In this document: positions 62,068 to 64,000 of the stretch, piece after piece
Layout: each line of letters begins with the position of its first letter
How positions within the stretch are numbered: the stretch's first letter is position 1
Assembly: GCA_035517775.1 (NCBI GenBank)
Contig: DATIYF010000045.1
Span: forward strand, 1 to 64,000
Direction: 5' to 3'
DNA from: DATIYF01 sp035517775
GTDB lineage: Bacteria; Acidobacteriota; Terriglobia; Terriglobales; Acidobacteriaceae
Length of the DNA: 64,000 nucleotides
Translations under genes and position numbers: made by a program
Notes under the pieces: model-generated
What the model was told of the DNA's origin: nothing
Database searches by the model: none
The model's input: the letters and a program-made list of their open reading frames with translations, nothing else

Positions 62068-63474
62068 GTGGAGAGATTTTTGCGGACTCATGCCGGCCGC
62101 GTTCAGTCGCTTTATGAGCGCATGCCGGCTCCGGTCCAGAATCTGCTGATTACGGCGCGGGGCTGGCCGCTGGCCAGGAACCGTTATCACTCCGAGATGT
62201 ATGCCCTGCACCGTGAGTTGCGCTCGCACGAATCCTGGTCTCCTGAGCAGATACGCGAATTCCAGTTGCAGACGCTGCGCGAGACGGTGGAGCACGCGCG
62301 AACCACGGCCCCTTACTATCGCTCCTATCCAAAGCTGAAATGGCAAAGCCTGGAAGAAATTCGCGAGTTGCCCGTGCTGATGCGCGAGCAGGTAAGAAGC
62401 AATGCCGAGGCGATGCTCTCCTCGAGCACGCCGGCGAACGAAGTGATTCGGGTCAGCACCACCGGGACAACGGGGGCAAGCCTTTCCGTGGCGTACACCA
62501 GGATGGTGATGCGCCGGGCCTGGGCATTCCGCCTTCGCCAATGGTCATGGGCGGGCGTGCAGCCCAAAGACTGGCGCCTCACCTTCTTCGGCAGCCGCAT
62601 AGTTCCGGCCTCACGCACCAGGCCACCCTACTGGGGATATAACCTGGCCGAGCATCAAGTTCTGATGAGCATCTTCCATCTCTCGCAGAACACCGCCGGC
62701 GATTACATCGGCTTTCTGCAGCGCAAGCAGGGCATGGTGGTGGATGGTTTCCCTTCGGTGCTCAGCATCCTCGCCGATTTCGTTCTCGAGCGCGGTCTTC
62801 GCATACCCATGAAGGCCATCTTTACCGATGGCGAGCCCTTATACCCTCACATTCGGGAAAAGGTTCAAACGGCGTTTCAGACCAGGGTGTACGACACCTA
62901 CGGAAACACCGAGCTCTGCGGCGTTCTGCAGGAGTGCGAGCATGGGCGTATGCATCTGATGCCCGAGTTCGGCTACGTGGAAGTTTTGGACGAGCAGAAT
63001 TGTCCTGTGGCCGATGACGTTGAAGGATATTTTGTCTGGACAGGGTTTGTGAACCGGGTGACGCCGCTGATTCGCTACCGCATTGGGGACCGGGGCTGCT
63101 GGGAGCGCGGTACCTGCTCTTGCGGGCGCGCCTTCCCCCTGATGAGGCCGACGATCACGCGCGATAGCGACCTGCTTCGCCATCCCGACGGACGCATCTT
63201 CTCACCCCGCGCTCTGAATCAATTGCTGAAGGGACTCTCCTCCCTGCGCTTCTGCCAGTTTGTACAGGAACAGCCGGAGCGCGTGGTGGTGCGGGGCGTG
63301 GCCTCGTGCGCCGCGGCCTCTGAGGACGTAGCTCGGGTCGAGGCCGCATTGCAAAAACTTCTGGGGAAAGGAATGCAGGTTTCATCCGAGCTTGCGCCTG
63401 AGCCCATTATTCGCGCCGGCGGTAAAATGCCCCTGATCGTGCGGCCCACCAATTCCCTGGTCACAACTTCCTGA
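62068..63474 (+). CDS. CapK-like adenylate-forming enzyme (phenylacetate-CoA ligase family)
   Basis: This is a 468-residue protein of the PaaK/CapK branch of the ANL superfamily. It has ATP loop STTGTTGASLSV (about 131-142), the motif YDTYGNTELCG (about 279-289) and a C-terminal domain with RYRIGDRGCWE. Genes of this type recur in capsule and exopolysaccharide loci, where their substrate is unknown; they may activate an acyl or amino group for decoration. GTG start at 62068 after CGGAGG. It lies 2 nt after the polymerase. Confidence 0.87.
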   Translation: MERFLRTHAGRVQSLYERMPAPVQNLLITARGWPLARNRYHSEMYALHRELRSHESWSPEQIREFQLQTLRETVEHARTTAPYYRSYPKLKWQSLEEIRELPVLMREQVRSNAEAMLSSSTPANEVIRVSTTGTTGASLSVAYTRMVMRRAWAFRLRQWSWAGVQPKDWRLTFFGSRIVPASRTRPPYWGYNLAEHQVLMSIFHLSQNTAGDYIGFLQRKQGMVVDGFPSVLSILADFVLERGLRIPMKAIFTDGEPLYPHIREKVQTAFQTRVYDTYGNTELCGVLQECEHGRMHLMPEFGYVEVLDEQNCPVADDVEGYFVWTGFVNRVTPLIRYRIGDRGCWERGTCSCGRAFPLMRPTITRDSDLLRHPDGRIFSPRALNQLLKGLSSLRFCQFVQEQPERVVVRGVASCAAASEDVARVEAALQKLLGKGMQVSSELAPEPIIRAGGKMPLIVRPTNSLVTTS

Positions 63475-63475
63475 C

Positions 63476-64000
63476 ATGTCCATCATCGCAACTCTCGCAG
63501 TTTCGCTTTGCGTGCTCGTGGTCGCTTACGTCTATGCCGGTTATCCGCTGGCCTTGGCGGCCGGCCTGCTCGGAGGCAGGAAGCGCATCCGGCAAAGCGC
63601 CGTGCTCCCCAGAGTCAGCGTCATCGTCCCGGCTCACAACGAGCAGGATGTCATCGGGGGAAAAATCGAGAACATCCGCGCCTTCGCCTACCCTCCAGGC
63701 CAGATCGAAATTCTGGTGGGCAGCGACGGCTCGACCGATGCCACCGCCGAAATCGTTGGCAGGTATGAAGGCGTGCACCTGTACGAAAGCGGCTCCCAGT
63801 CGGGCAAGAGCGCGGTACAGAATGAACTGGTGAAGCGCAGTTCGGGAGAAATTCTTCTGTTCACGGATGCCGACTGCTTCGCCGCACCGCACGCGCTGAG
63901 CTACCTGGTTGAAAACTTCGCCGACCCCAGGGTGGGCCTGGTGACCGCCCGGCCTTCTTATTTCAACAACGATGAGAACGAAGTCACACACAACGAAGGC
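63476..64000 (+). CDS. GT2-family glycosyltransferase (partial, 3' end outside window)
   Basis: The frame is open to the right edge (175 codons). A short N-terminal helix (MSIIATLAVSLCVLVVAYVYAGYPLALAAGL) precedes the GT2 domain, with VSVIVPAHNEQDVIGGKIENI, DGSTDAT and the metal-binding DxD in ILLFTDADCF. A hydrophobic N-terminus before a GT2 domain is typical of processive or membrane-associated transferases such as cellulose-synthase-like enzymes. It probably adds a sugar to the lipid-linked repeat or assembles a chain. The gene starts 1 nt after the CapK-like gene's stop. Confidence 0.9.
   Translation, partial: MSIIATLAVSLCVLVVAYVYAGYPLALAAGLLGGRKRIRQSAVLPRVSVIVPAHNEQDVIGGKIENIRAFAYPPGQIEILVGSDGSTDATAEIVGRYEGVHLYESGSQSGKSAVQNELVKRSSGEILLFTDADCFAAPHALSYLVENFADPRVGLVTARPSYFNNDENEVTHNEG

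Overview
The window is a GC-rich (about 60 %), gene-dense stretch of a Gram-negative chromosome. It most resembles an Acidobacteriota (Terriglobia-like) genome. The markers are a VWFA-related protein of the type frequent in acidobacteria beside a very large TonB-receptor-like protein with a carboxypeptidase-regulatory domain, a Ser/Thr kinase fused to a TolB/WD40-like sensor, a UpxY/NusG-regulated exopolysaccharide locus, DUF885, DUF1634 and DUF5666 proteins, and dispersed imperfect repeats built on CACGAAG-type motifs. The assignment is inferred from gene content; no rRNA or tRNA gene was seen.

Layout. 1-3.0 kb (minus): TgpA-like transglutaminase (runs off the left edge), DUF1634 protein and TauE/SafE permease, diverging from an SRP RNA gene. 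3.4-10.7 kb: FabH, an M1-family protein that has lost its catalytic motif, two unrelated ECF sigma-factor operons (the second with a candidate anti-sigma and a Spy-like periplasmic protein), a half-length AI-2E-type permease, and PurQ. 10.8-13.0 kb: the most unusual locus, a 2-oxoglutarate/Fe(II) oxygenase carrying three in-frame copies of a 29-residue proline-rich unit, overlapped by a second oxygenase-like gene. 13-31 kb: accessory metabolism and envelope genes (STPK sensor, NCS2 purine permease, barrel protein, beta-propeller lipoprotein, Gfo/Idh oxidoreductase, methyltransferase, bifunctional FtcD, GlcG/HbpS protein, DUF885 hydrolase, PagL-like deacylase, SDR, bacterioferritin, Tat-exported aldo/keto reductase, sugar isomerase). 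31-41.7 kb: small proteins, a histidine kinase/response regulator pair, GNAT, prephenate dehydratase, Lon protease preceded by a near-perfect HspR (HAIR) operator, acyl desaturase, beta-hydroxyacid dehydrogenase. 42-49.4 kb: DUF5666 protein, Oar-like TonB-receptor-type protein, VWFA protein, GNAT-like protein.

49.4-64 kb is an exopolysaccharide locus. A LuxR-type regulator with a degenerate receiver diverges from a UpxY antiterminator, with a 640-nt region between them. UpxY is followed by a membrane 4,6-dehydratase, a fused sugar 3-dehydrogenase/N-acetyltransferase, a monotopic phosphoglycosyltransferase, a Wzc-type tyrosine kinase, a DegT aminotransferase, a GNAT-like protein, an O-antigen-ligase/Wzy-like polymerase, a CapK-like adenylate-forming enzyme and a GT2 glycosyltransferase cut by the right edge. 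Together these can make a diacetamido-type sugar nucleotide, start lipid-linked repeat assembly, and polymerise and export it. No flippase or outer-membrane exporter is inside the window.

Limits: functions come from reading motifs; no database search or structure prediction was run.
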